DNA from: Phallus indusiatus
Lineage: Eukaryota > Basidiomycota > Agaricomycetes > Phallales > Phallaceae
Reading direction: 5' to 3'
DNA: 64,000 nt
Assembly: GCA_027605045.1 (NCBI GenBank)
Contig: JAQFWX010000015.1
Coordinates: 1,100,455 to 1,164,454, forward strand
A model generated the notes under the pieces. It was not told the DNA's origin. It made no database searches and saw only the letters and a list, made by a program, of their open reading frames with translations. Both the position numbers and the translations under genes were made by a program. Position 1 is the first letter of the stretch. Each line of letters opens with the position of its first letter. Positions 23,691 through 34,690 of this stretch are shown here, in pieces.

Positions 23691-25088
23691 CAGACCGGCC
23701 AACAGTAAATCTAAATCTGAAAACATGTTCGCGAAAACTGCAATGCATGTAGCCCTGATGAAAAACTGGGAAGCACAGACAGGGAATGTAAGGAATGCCT
23801 GGAGTGTGGATAATGGCTTTTTTGAGTGTTGTTTAAGTGCACTGATGCCCCAATTTCTGATCGAGTTTTGAGGATTCTGAAGCCTTCTGAAACCCGCACA
23901 ACGAATGTCGTCACGCGTCACACCGTTGCGTTAATACATACGACCTTCAAGCTTCAATATTCAATACCAAGGTTAATATAATGAGTAAGTGCATGTCTCT
24001 TCGGTGTCAGTTATTCTTCCTGATTATTGATTAGTTGGAACTACTTCCCCTACGACAAAGCTTACTCCGATCCGTGATTCAAGTGTCGAGGCCGACAATT
24101 CTGAGAGTACATTTGAGAAGTCCGCAGCAGAGCTCAATGACTTGGAATGGCGAGAGTTTTGTGCGGCCAAATTTGTATGTATATGTTAACTTTGGTCGCT
24201 TTAATTACCACTCAGTCGTCGTGCAATATAGGAGGAGATATGCAAGGCAATTGACCAACTGAGCCACGAGCTCCGGTCGGCGGATATCCACAAAGGGAAG
24301 CACCCAAGGCCCGCGAATGTTTGTTTGCCTTTCTTCATCTAAACGAATCTTTTTTTTGATTTCATCTACGATGCTGATAGTTCGCTTCATTCAAAGCACT
24401 TTTGCAATATATCGGGATTGGCATATGTACCCTCCTCATCGTAAATATGTTCAAACACCCAAATTGTTCTGACGGTAAATTAAATATCTATCTTTGAATG
24501 ATCACTTAAAGTTTTCCAATCTCCACTAGCACAATCAACTCCCGTAGTTGATGAACCAACGGTCATTATGAGGACGGCAGAGCCTGTAACGTGGTCTCGC
24601 AGATTTTTACCACTAAAGATTTCGTGGGGTCAAAGCGACTTAGACTAATGCGTTGTAATAATCAAATGTAACTGCAAAATAAATATGGTTTGTCACTAAA
24701 CAAGTGTCCTGGAAAATTCCTTGAAATGTTTGCTCAACCTGTTCGCTCAAGTCAAATCAAAAACATAATTTTGGAGACGCCCGGAGAAAACCGCGCTCGA
24801 TATTTCTTTCATCAAGGAAACGGAAATGAGTCAGAGCAAGTACAAATTTAGAAAGACCCCGCCTTGTAATACTTACAGAGAGCCACGGCTATAAATTAAT
24901 TTATGGTGGTATACATTTTCGAAGAGCGGCCATAATAGCGTTTTAGCTCGTTCACTGGCACCTTCCGGCACTGTTACCCTATTTAGTGTGGAGCGACTAG
25001 CGCCTAAGCTTTTTGCTTGTACATATGACGGATCCAGATCGATATCGGATCATAGTACTTGAGGTTCTTTGTTCTACTTGAGTCAAGT
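23691..25088. other. No gene seen
   Basis: Only short, unsupported ORFs. The last few hundred bases contain the promoter region of the coiled-coil gene. Confidence 0.4.
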
Positions 25089-26472
25089 ATGAGCGACTTT
25101 CCATACTACGAACATAAATGCGCAAACATTGTGGAGCGCATAGATGAATTAGAGAACCATATGGACCATATACGCGTGCAATATCAGGATACCGATGAGA
25201 AATGTGATAGCGGGCTAAAGGAGCTCACAAGGAGAATAGGCCAATTGGAGAAGCAGCTGGACCGTCAAGAAGTGCGCTTTCTTCGTTTTCTTGTCTTATG
25301 ACTGACACAGCCTAGCAGAAATATATAAAATACTTGAAATCTCAATTAGGAAATTTTTTGGAGCCAGGTAAAGATTTCATTCCATTGAGCGAAGTTATAT
25401 TATACCTGTGTTCGACGAATTCCCGGATGATTCCGCAGACCCGATCACCAAATCTCAGAATTCAAGAATCACTAATGCTGTCGAATCCCATTACGAAACT
25501 GATTTTTTTACGGGAAGTAAACGAGATGCGAGCACTTCAAGAGTATCGTCTACTGACCCTCAGCAGGGTGAGGGACAATATATGCATGGCGGTGACAGCT
25601 ATAGTGAGTTATTTATTGTACATATCAAGACGAGACTACCAGTTCACGTTCATAGCCTCCAACATAAACGATATTGCGAAAACATGTATTCAAATGGAAA
25701 AAGGAATCCAAAATCTACGAGACGAATTCAAAAGGCTTGTTGAGAACCTGCCAGCTCAGAATACCAACGAAACCCAGGCGAACGTCGCTGATCTGCTTCA
25801 AAAGGCCCTCATCGCCACCGGATTAATTCAGCAGGAAATTGAAGATGTGTCTGACAAGCATAACAGGATGGTAAGGAAGGCAAGTCTAAAGAATGCTGAA
25901 TTAAGCGTACTTCTATCAGGCTAGTACTGCTGTTTGTGTGACATCTCCAAGCACTGTTTTAAGATCTCTTCAAGAGGAACTGAACGATCAAGTAAGTTAT
26001 CTTATCTCTATTCAATAATTATATTAACAGGGTTAATACACAGAATTCAGCAGTTTGGGAGTACGAAGATCCCAGCCTCACCCCGAAAGAGACAAGCTTA
26101 GAAGTGTGTAATGAAGATTATCGTTCTAATCAACCAGATCCTCAATAAAAATAGGCAAACAGTGTTGTTCCTGAAAAGCTGTTCCCTAACTTTGCTTTAT
26201 CTCCTCGCCGGATGTTTACGCAACTGAAGAAAGACACCAGGGTGAGATAGCAGACATTCTTCATATTTTCTCCTTAACGCATGTCAACACTGTCATTAGA
26301 TCCAATTTCATAGGCTCTTTACCGAGTCGATGGATCAAGAAAACGAGAAGGACGCGTTTATCAGATTTTCTTGGTCGAACGCGTTTTTGCTGGTTTTGCT
26401 CCTGCTCCTTCTATCTTCTGTCTACGATATTATATTTTAATCCTCGTTCTTATGGCGTTTATTTACTGGTAA
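25089..26472 (+). CDS. Tail-anchored coiled-coil hypothetical protein (multi-exon)
   Basis: Start ATG at 25089. The first exon (to about 25270) is a clear coiled coil: NIVERIDELENHMDHIR and LTRRIGQLEKQLDRQE. After one or two short introns, a disordered acidic part (DEFPDDSADPITKSQNS) is joined through intron GTGAGTTATT...TTCATAG to a second coiled coil (NDIAKTCIQMEKGIQNL). Introns GTAAGG...TATCAG, GTAAGTTATC...ACACAG, GTGTGTAATG...AAATAG and GTGAGATAGC...TTCATAG each keep the frame. The last exon ends in a hydrophobic YYILILVLMAFIYW just before the stop at 26470-26472, which fits a tail-anchored membrane protein. No family recognised. The exact boundaries near 25270-25420 are uncertain. The 3' end overlaps the convergent gene by 36 bp. 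Confidence 0.55.
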
Positions 26473-27150
26473 TGGAAGATTTTCCAATTTCCGCTTACTT
26501 GAGCGCAGCGTATATGTGTGATTAACTATAGGGGTTTTCTTATCTGTCATGAGCGGTACGTGTACCTCTGAGTTTCTCCCTTGCTTCTCCACATCTCCCG
26601 CCTTTCTTGGATCCGAAGAACTTGAAGAAAGACATTTTCGAGGGCGTAATGAGTATCTTGTCTGACGAAAGCTAGTTTCTGACGGTTGAGCTGGAGATTC
26701 CACATCTTCGTACTCGTCGACTTCCATCGATGAAGTCTCCGGTATTGTGTGGCACATGCGATCTTTTCTTATCTGCGCGAGAGTTAAAAACATCAGTCTG
26801 TGACTATGATGATCGTCTACCTGATCACTTTCTGACTCCTCGTCGATATCAAGACCAAACGGAATTTCTCTGAGAATTTCTATCTGATCACTTTCTGACT
26901 CCTCATCGATGTCAAGACTGAACAGAATCTCCCTGAGAATTTCGACGAAGTTTGAAGGTGAGGAAATCCTAATACGGGATAAAGTTTCGTCCTAAAGCGT
27001 ATGTCAGATGCCATACATGTTAGTAAGACTACTAGTATTGAATCCCAGTCTATGACCTACTTACCTTTGGATCTGATATTGATTCCTCGCGTCCTATTTT
27101 TCCCAGATCTTGGGAACATTCCGAGTCAGAACTGTCAAGTGCAATCGTGC
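26437..27150 (-). CDS. Hypothetical nuclear-type protein with 21-residue duplication (5' end unresolved)
   Basis: Three exons are well supported on the minus strand: up to 27150-27065, 26991-26821 and 26772-26437, joined by introns GTAAGTAGG...CTTTAG and GTAGACG...GCGCAG with frame kept. The first shows SSDSECSQDLGKIGREE. The middle exon has two copies of EILREI.F.LDIDEESESDQ in tandem. The last is basic and Ser-rich (YSLRPRKCLSSSS) and ends RKLENLPLPVNKRHKNED. The acidic-then-basic layout and LRPRK/KRK clusters suggest nuclear location. No domain recognised. Exons upstream of 27150 exist but several splice solutions are possible. Confidence 0.5.
26821..26946 (-). repeat. In-frame 63-bp tandem duplication inside an exon
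   Basis: Units 26821-26883 and 26884-26946 both begin ctgatcactttctgactcct and differ at several positions. Each encodes 21 residues. The duplication is exactly 21 codons, so the frame is preserved. Confidence 0.85.
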
Positions 27151-28834
27151 GATCCTCTCCTTTCTGGTGAGCCACCGCTGCTCCTCCCCATACTGAGATT
27201 AATCTCACCTCTCCTATGCCATAAAGGACGTTTCATCCTTCTCTCTAACCGTTGGCGTTCTTCTGGACTTGTCAGATCCGTCCTTTGCGCAAGAAGATGA
27301 GCTATGTGAGGTTTCATTCGATATTGTTTCTCCCACCTTCTCATTACAGGTCGACACGGATCGTTTTGTAACATTACAGTGTGATCAGAGGTCGGAGGAC
27401 CACATTATAAGAACATGTACGACATATCCAAAAAGATACCGACGGTGCTGATTGTGTATTGATGACAGACAAAGGATTCGTAACCTGCAAGGCTGCAATT
27501 CTCATTTCTTTGTCAACAGTTGAAACTTCAAGCCTGGCCTGATGCTTTGTTTGACCGCCCATCTCGGGCAACTTTGACTAAGGAGTCTCAGCCTCTTGCC
27601 ATCAACGCAACATCTGAGTTACTGTGGTCCAGGAGGACACTTTCGCGAACCGGCATGAGTTTTGAATTTGGTTAACAAGGAAGAACGTTTGCTCCCAGGA
27701 CCTCCATTTCGATATCACGGATCATGTGAATTACCTTGTTCGTTCTCAAAGAAGTACTGAGATCTCCCATCACCTCAATATGTCGGGATGATACAGCCAG
27801 GTGTTTACCTGCATGCAGCCGAGAGCAGATTCATTCGGCGTCACGCGCCACATTCAAATTTGTTTCTCAATCTCAGGGGCTGGTGCCCAACCAGTGCCGT
27901 CGCACGTTCAGCTCCGAATTTCCAAGCGGCTATGCGGCAAAACGATGGTAACTTTTTTAACTAGACCAATGCTCGCGTCCGCCCCTTGTAGGACTCTCAA
28001 AAAGCCAAGTAGGTATACGATGCTGAAATATCCTATTCATAGGTCCGAATCCTAAAAACACAGACGCAGTCAGATGTTTGCAATACCTCACACCTCAATG
28101 TATGGAGATTCCGGAAACCCCCGTCCGGCGTGTCCCTTTATCGCACACGCGACTCCCTTGTGTTTCTTGCCTTTTCCAGTTCCCGTCGGAGCATGAAAAG
28201 ACTTGTGCCGAATCTCGACACGTTCAGCGTATTCGTGAGAGTGTGAATGTAATCAGTTTAGGTCTTCACTGCCAACGAATGAACCGAGATTCACTGCCGT
28301 CTTCCTTTGTTCAAGGTTCAAAGACCGATCAAATTTGTTGTCAGCAGTCCTCTATAATCAGACATTACATTGTTAAAGCCCTAAGAACACTTGAACCCAG
28401 TGTTACCGTAACACTCCTTTGTTGACGGTACGTGAGGCGCGTTTCTGGATCCGATGTCTTGACGTTCGTGTTTTGCAAGTAACAGTCTCAAACTCCTCGG
28501 TAAAAAATGCCCATGGGAATCTCCAGCGATCGCATTTCCTTTGTTAAACGGCCTTTTAATCCGCAAACGACAATTGCCTGCACATGTCGAATAATTTACG
28601 TTCTTGCACATCCATCTTACCCGACAGAATTATTACTCTTGAAAGCCAGTGGGAAAAAAAACGACTAAAAGATCGTGACAAGTGGTCAAGTCGACGACAA
28701 CCCTCGGTCTTACAGCCTTCCGTACGTGTTTCGCAACTTATACTACTAGTAGCACGCGTATTTACTACTATATCCCACATCAGTCATACTCCGATTCTGA
28801 GCGTCGTAGGCTCGAGCGAAGGAATACCATATTA
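27151..28834. other. Probable 5' exons of the minus-strand gene, otherwise nothing certain
   Basis: 27135-27374 (minus) contains open sequence that probably belongs to the preceding gene. From about 27450 to 28834, short ORFs on both strands lack family features. The last part is the promoter of the next plus-strand gene. Confidence 0.3.
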
Positions 28835-31151
28835 ATGGCATCCCCATCCGGCGGCGCACCACTTAATCAAGAGGTAAGGAACAATCTGCTATTGAGATCC
28901 AAACTCAAGCTGTGTATCAGGAACCACCTTCCAACGAGGTGCCTAGGTCTGAATGGAGTCAGTGACCATACAGATATTTGCCTTTAGTTTTCTGACCCCT
29001 ACGCAGATACTGCAATGGAAGGTACATTCTTTATTTCCCCGCCTAGATAGCGTTATGTTTATCGCATGTGAACCCATGGTCTACTTTAGTTGAGGACCTT
29101 CCCGAATGTAAGTGTATTGTTTTAGTACTTCTCATTTGCATTTTGACTTTATGTGTAGATGACATATTTATGGCTGCAAATCAGTCAAGCGAGCGTGATT
29201 CCGCTGCTCAGGCAGGCGAGTCGACGGTGAGTTTTTTTTTCGACGAGATATTAATTCTGGCTTATCATCCACCAAAGAATCATTCGTCGGATAGAACCGG
29301 TGGTCCAACTAACTCCGGAAATACCAACACTGGTGGTTCGAATACAGCTGCGACCGGATCAGCGGTGGGTAACTTCGCTTTATTGATGAGGATATTCACG
29401 TATATGTACACAGTCTTCTGGTTCAGCCGAGTCGTTAGCATCCCAGATTGTGACCGGAGTAATTAATGTAAGGAGTCTTTGATCCCTCTGAGCTATGCCT
29501 AACATCCAACCCGTATACAGGCTGTAAGCGTCATATTATCGGTTATAATGTCCATAGGTTTATCACGATCAGTTGGGTCCATTAATTCGCGACGTGGCCA
29601 GAGAGAAGCAGTCTCGTAGACCGCGAGCTGATAGGCCGACCGACGACATTGACGAGGGCGACAGAGGGGGAGATGACGATGACGAGAGTGACGTCGACGG
29701 AGACAAACTCAATAACGGCCCAACTAGTAGAAGCGCCGCTGCAAACCGTCAAAATGTTCGTGTCTTGTCATTGAGTCTATGTCATTTCTTGATGTCTGTA
29801 TCAGAAAGCGATTCGTCAGCACATGCGTAAACTGATGAAGAGACGACCTGATGATCCGTTACCTGGACCTCCGTCAGATGAAGAGATTGAAATGTTCGCT
29901 GAAGGAACCCACATGGGTCCTTCAGAAGAGGATTTAAGGCTGTTCACGGGTTATGACCCGCGGGTTTGGGTACCTGTTTTCAGGTACCCTTGGTCACCCA
30001 GACCCAGACCCGCACCCTTGCGGGTTTTGCCCACGGGTACCCGCGGTTTTAAGTGCCATACCCGCACCCGAAAAAAACCCGTTTTTTTTTGGGCACCCGC
30101 GGGTTTTTTGGGGTACCTGCAGGTACCTGCGGGTTTTCTATATAAAAATTTTCCGAAATTTGATGTTCAAACCCGCGGGTTTTGCAAAAAAATTTCAAAA
30201 CCCAAACCCGCACCCTCGGGTCTTAAGCGAAATTAAACCCGCGGGTTTGGGTACCTGAACCCGCGGGTATTGTGACAGGTACCTGTCACAGGTACCCGGG
30301 TATACCCATACCCGTGAACAGCCTTAAGAGGATTATCTTCTGGATTATTACGGGAGACCCCGTGGCGACTGGAACGCGGCTGCGTTCGGCGTTTTCATCA
30401 ACTCTTTCCTGCGATCTCCGCTGAGCAGGGCTTTTGAAAATACTCGAGAAAATCTACCTGATTTGACCGAGTTAGAAAGAGAAGATATGCGCATGACGAA
30501 ACAGGACAATATTCATGAACGATTCATAACTCACCTGAAAAGCCTCAGGCGAAAATATCGGAGCCAATGTCAATACGACGCTGATCCTCATGTCAAATCT
30601 GCAGACTTGAGTCGTTCAGCTCGAGACCGCCGTAAATTACAGGTGAGTAAAAAGTACACCGTTGTATTCAGTTTCTCATATCCGTCATCCGTAAGCTCTA
30701 TTATCGAAGGTTATTCGTCGTGAAGGACCATCAAGCGCTGCACAAACATATTAAACTTATCCGGCAGCTCGGGTCCCAAGGGATGAGTTCCGACGAGTCA
30801 TCTTTTGAGGATGACCAACCTAAGTACACGGTCCTTAAACGAGTTTGGAGGTCACGTAAACTCACACTATTTCTCCACGATTTGGACGCGATCCATCTTG
30901 CCACAACACGCGTTGATGAATTCGGCCGCCCTCGCCGAGGCAATTGGCCCCATATACGTCAAAGATCAGAAAGGGCGTCGGTTCGAGGACCAGTGCGAAG
31001 TCTTTGTCGATCCGCTTACGATCGTAACTGGTTGGGACAATTGTCCATATTCGAGAAGGCTCAATTACGTATGCGGGACGGGGATATCGACTTAAGTCTT
31101 CCTGAGGAGTTCAAACGTAAGTGCGGCGGACCTACTTCAAGCTCCACATAA
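28835..31151 (+). pseudogene. Transposon-associated Agaricomycete hypothetical gene, broken by a MITE
   Basis: Start ATG at 28835 (MASPSGGAPLNQE). Small exons at 28835-28873, 28988-29021 and 29090-29107, and then larger ones, join in frame to an acidic/Gly/Asn-rich segment, then IRQHMRKLMKRRPDD and THMGPSEED. After the inserted element the frame resumes with YYGRPRGDWNAAAFGVFINSF and RKYRSQCQYDADPHVKSADL. An intron (GTGAGTAAAA...CGTAAG) leads to LYYRRLFVVKDHQALHKH and QGMSSDESSFEDDQPKYTVL, then ISLSRP-poor basic sequence up to the stop at 31151. The blocks GMSSDE...Y.VL...WRS and the Tyr-Asp-x-x-Trp-Leu ending match a large, uncharacterised family often found beside transposons in mushroom genomes. 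Removing the MITE and one 8-bp target copy restores the frame, so the break is a single recent event. Confidence 0.65.
29935..30326. mobile_element. hAT-type MITE, copy 1
   Basis: 392 bp with perfect 17-bp terminal inverted repeats (taaggctgttcacgggt / acccgtgaacagcctta), flanked by the 8-bp duplication agaggatt at 29927-29934 and 30327-30334. The interior is full of acccgcgggt palindromes and ggtacctg/caggtacc pairs. No transposase is encoded; ORFs inside (GYDPRVWVPVF...) are translations of the repeats. The 8-bp duplication and TAAGGCTG-like end fit the hAT superfamily. Confidence 0.9.
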
Positions 31152-32167
31152 TAGCTAGGTGGAAATTTCAAGTCTTCTATAATAAATAATAATGTAATCG
31201 GTAACACCATGTCTTGATATACACAATATATTTTCGTGATTCTAGTGTAACAACGTAGGCCATCGGATGACTGACAATCAAATGAAGACGCGGGTGGGGT
31301 GAGTCGGAAGCAAGTTCCATGTTATTAGTAACAGCGCAGTGAGTAGCTCATTATCAAAAGCAGTTCGACATGACCAGGCACTGTTTCTGAACCAACGTTG
31401 TCACATGTTCCCTGCACCCGAGCAGGGATCTGGATCTGAACCGTCATACGGTACCGAAAATCTGGTGGTGCAGGGATTTGCCGCGCCGCGGCACATGTCA
31501 CGTATTACATAGCTGAGTTCGTGTTTGAACACGTGCATGATGCATCGATGAACCTCCGCGCTTTACCAAAGCAGATGCTTCCACCTGCAGGCCTGCCAGT
31601 GATCCTCCGCGCAGCTGATTTCTGTTTGGACGAGCGACATTGACAGGGAGCTGGTACTATGCATCAGCTCATCGAAAAGCAGATGGGTGGCATCGTATCT
31701 GGAGTCTCCCAACCCCCATTCCCCTTCGAACAGTTTGCCAACGGTAGTGTTGTAGTTCGGAGTCACGGCTGCACTATCGATATTATGTAATGGAACGCGT
31801 CAGACCATCAAGACACATTGCACAATATTGAGGCTGACTCACTGACGACATGAGCATTAGACTCCGAGCGCGCGGTTGCCCGATGATGAGGAAAGAGTCT
31901 ACGTGCATTGTATGTCATCGCGCTCATCCGTCGGTATGAATAACATGACATTATTAGCATCTAGATCATGTATGTCGCCGATAGAAGGTGGAATCTCGAA
32001 TGGGTCGCGAACAAAAGAAGCTGAACCTAAGTCTTCAAGTCAGAATGTATCAAAGAACTTGAGTCCCCGAGGAAAATGGCCTTAATCTTTGCGGTGCAGA
32101 CAAAGGAAACGACGTACTATATAACTCGTGTCAGCCAGGACAATTGAAACATCCACCACTACACTTA
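31152..32167. other. No confident gene; possible 5' exons of the next gene
   Basis: An open stretch at 31876-32085 encodes a Ser-rich peptide with no family features and may be an upstream exon of the following gene. The remainder shows nothing recognisable. Confidence 0.3.
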
Positions 32168-33121
32168 ATGCCCCTCTCTGACTTATTATTTTTGTTCAAA
32201 CCCGTAACCGGCCAGAGTGCAGTTGATGAACGGATTGATGTGGACATTACAAGTCGTACTGTTCGTGAAAGTCATGGGCATAATGATGTGTCCACTGCGG
32301 CCGGTACGTCCTCTTCTGCCGAAGCCACTCGATGGATCCTGTTCGATGAAGATGAGGAGCAATCAGACCGTAAGTGGTTGTAGAGTTCTATGTGCTATTG
32401 CATTTCTTGTTTACCCTTCCCACCAGATGTTCTCGAAGAGCACCCAGATATTGAAGACTACACAGATATGGAAGATGTCCAACACGAGCTCTTTACTCCC
32501 GAAATCAAAGACGCTGCAGACAGCATCCCTATACAGGCTACGTCTTCGCCTCACGCAATCAATTTAGATCCTTCATTGCCTTGCGCCGTACAGAACGACT
32601 CGTTTAATGACACGGGGAAGTTCGCATGTCTCCTCCCTGTTGATTCAATTCCCAAACCCAAAGGAAGCGTAGGGAAGCCCGGACATGGCGGCTATTCACT
32701 GTCTGACGTTCTCGAATGGAGTACTGTTGATTATAAGGAAGTACAGGTACCGATAAACCTCCTGTTTTGACTCTCAGATAATTAACTCTGTTGGACTAAA
32801 GAGATACTTTAAAAACATGGCAAAAGCCAGACTCAATTTAACTGTCCCTTGGGGAGCACAAGACCCTGTCAATGTAGCTCGAATTTGTGACGAAGTATGT
32901 CTTAACAACGTAGTTCTTCCGGCAACGTTTATTCATATACAGAAGGCGGATGACAAGTACCCCGTACTCAAATGTTATTCCGGACGCTGGGTCACCAAGG
33001 ATTTCCTCTCAATTATACATCGGAATTTGTACCGAAAATTTAGGATTATGCACAAAGTGGAAAAACCTCCGGTAAGCAGTTCCCGTGTCTTCTCTAACGA
33101 CAGCTAGTCATAACTGCGTAA
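32168..33121 (+). CDS. Hypothetical spliced gene with acidic N-terminus
   Basis: Earliest in-frame ATG at 32168; an upstream exon is possible. Exons join through introns GTAAGTGGTT...CACCAG (about 32370-32428), GTACCG...CTCTCAG (about 32747-32778) and GTAAGCAGTT...CGACAG (33072-33103), and the stop TAA is at 33119-33121. The product has RWILFDEDEEQSD, an acidic stretch (EEHPDIEDYTDMEDVQHE), then GKPGHGGYSLSDVLEWSTVDY and a compact region NLTVPWGAQDPVNVARICDEV. The GGYSL...VLEWS motif recalls transposon-associated Agaricomycete proteins, but I do not recognise a defined domain. Function unknown. Confidence 0.5.
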
Positions 33122-34154
33122 TAGCCGCCACACCCAATACGCACCAAGCGACGGAGCAAGGTGAGGGTTACTTTTTGTGCTCACAAATGACCCAGCCAAA
33201 GCCTTATAGGTCTCATCGAACTCGGGGCGACAGCGACATTAGATTGGTTAAATCAAGCCATCATCCTTATCAAAGCCACTCGCCAAATAATACATCAGCT
33301 GGTGTGTATGTATTTAACTTCAATGAGATATGGAGCAAGCTGAATCTAACATACTGTGCGTTGTTAGAGGAACGGGTTATTCGTTGAGAGCATAGTACAC
33401 TTGTAGTGCTTTGGGGGGCCGGACTGCTGGGTAAAATGAAACTATTCCTTCTATGTATTACGCATCATAATTACAAATATATCTCTCCATGATATGGTCG
33501 ATTTGTAACATTTCCAGCCACTCCTCATTCAGAAACACGGGATAATGCAACATCATTCGCACGTTAGACAATTCAGTGTTCACATCGACGACGGCTCGGA
33601 GACCCGAAACTATACATCTTGCCAAGGATTTTCTCGTCTTTAATACCATTGAACGTGTGAGAATCTGCGTACTAGTGATATTATATTTGGGGAGATACGA
33701 CTAAGTAAGTCGCAGTAAGTCGCAGGGTTCAGGTAAGTTGCTTGAGCCCTAAACGGTGGACACAATGTGATGTGAACGTCTGAAAGCCAGTCGGGGACGA
33801 TTGATGAAGAAGAGGTAATCTGAGGCTGGGCAGCGTCAATGTCGGTGGGTGCTGGATCTGTTCATGCAGAATCACGGATGAAGAACGAGAACGAGAACAG
33901 GTGTTAGAGAGGATGTGTCCATTAAACTATTGAAACGAGGGGGTCTTATAAAGGCGAACGCGAGATTGCATCAACAATGGAGGCTGAGACTATTATTTAG
34001 AATGCGATAAGCAATTACAGTATGAAGTTGTCTCACTCGAACTCTTTTTCAAGTGCTGAGAGCTGCATCATTTGAGCTTCATCTGCTTGAAACTGCAAAT
34101 TCCCCGTCGTCCCAATATTGATCTTCACTGTCGCTTATGCTACTTTTGCTTTGT
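33122..34154. other. No gene seen
   Basis: Short ORFs only. A 10-bp direct repeat (taagtcgcag, twice near 33705-33725) is the only pattern noticed. Confidence 0.4.
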
Positions 34155-34690
34155 CTACTGCATTTCTATGGTTCTATTCCCGTGTGATTTTTCACAACCT
34201 CGTTCTTGGCAATGCAACGGCCGTTGTATTGAATGTTCAATCCGCTTTATGACGTTCTGCGCATCACTCCATTATGAATATCAAGTAAGGTAAAGAGGAG
34301 TAAGTCTTACTTCAAGACTGCTTCGCGACGAAAGCGGAACAAGTAAAAGTTGTGACCAAATACCATCAAGAGTGTTGAAAACGGTCGCCTCGTCCAGTTC
34401 CGATAGACCAAGAATTGAGTACAAGAGACAAATCCACGACGGGGTCGATGGTTTAAAGGTGAAAGCAAATAGCTTGTCTACTTGCGGGACGGGCGATCCA
34501 CCCAAATACTGAATCCGACAATTGGTCAAAAATGGTATTACTTGATTTATGATCATATAAATCCCAAAAGCGTACGGCCGGTCCATGCTTCCACATAAAG
34601 CGAAGGTGTGCGTGAGATTAAACATACCAGCGGTCAATAGGGAAGATATATCCTCCGCTTCAGGCCTAGGAACAGTTGACGAACCAGGAT
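34155..34690 (-). CDS. Hypothetical protein, two C-terminal exons
   Basis: The exon from about 34690 (acceptor aactag) down to about 34309 encodes RDDPGSSTVPRPEAED, MFNLTHTFALCGSMDRPYAF and SWICLLYSILGLSELDEATV. Intron GTAAGACTTA...GCGCAG (54 nt) joins it in frame to a last exon (NVIKRIEHSIQRPLHCQERG) with its stop at 34155-34157. No ATG lies at the head of the first exon, so upstream exons are missing from this model. No family recognised. Confidence 0.4.

Noticed and set aside
29823..30258. ORFs of 101-137 codons across the MITE (GYDPRVWVPVFRYPW ...)
   Set aside because: They translate the palindrome-rich MITE and recur in its second copy; only the first part, before 29935, is host coding sequence.
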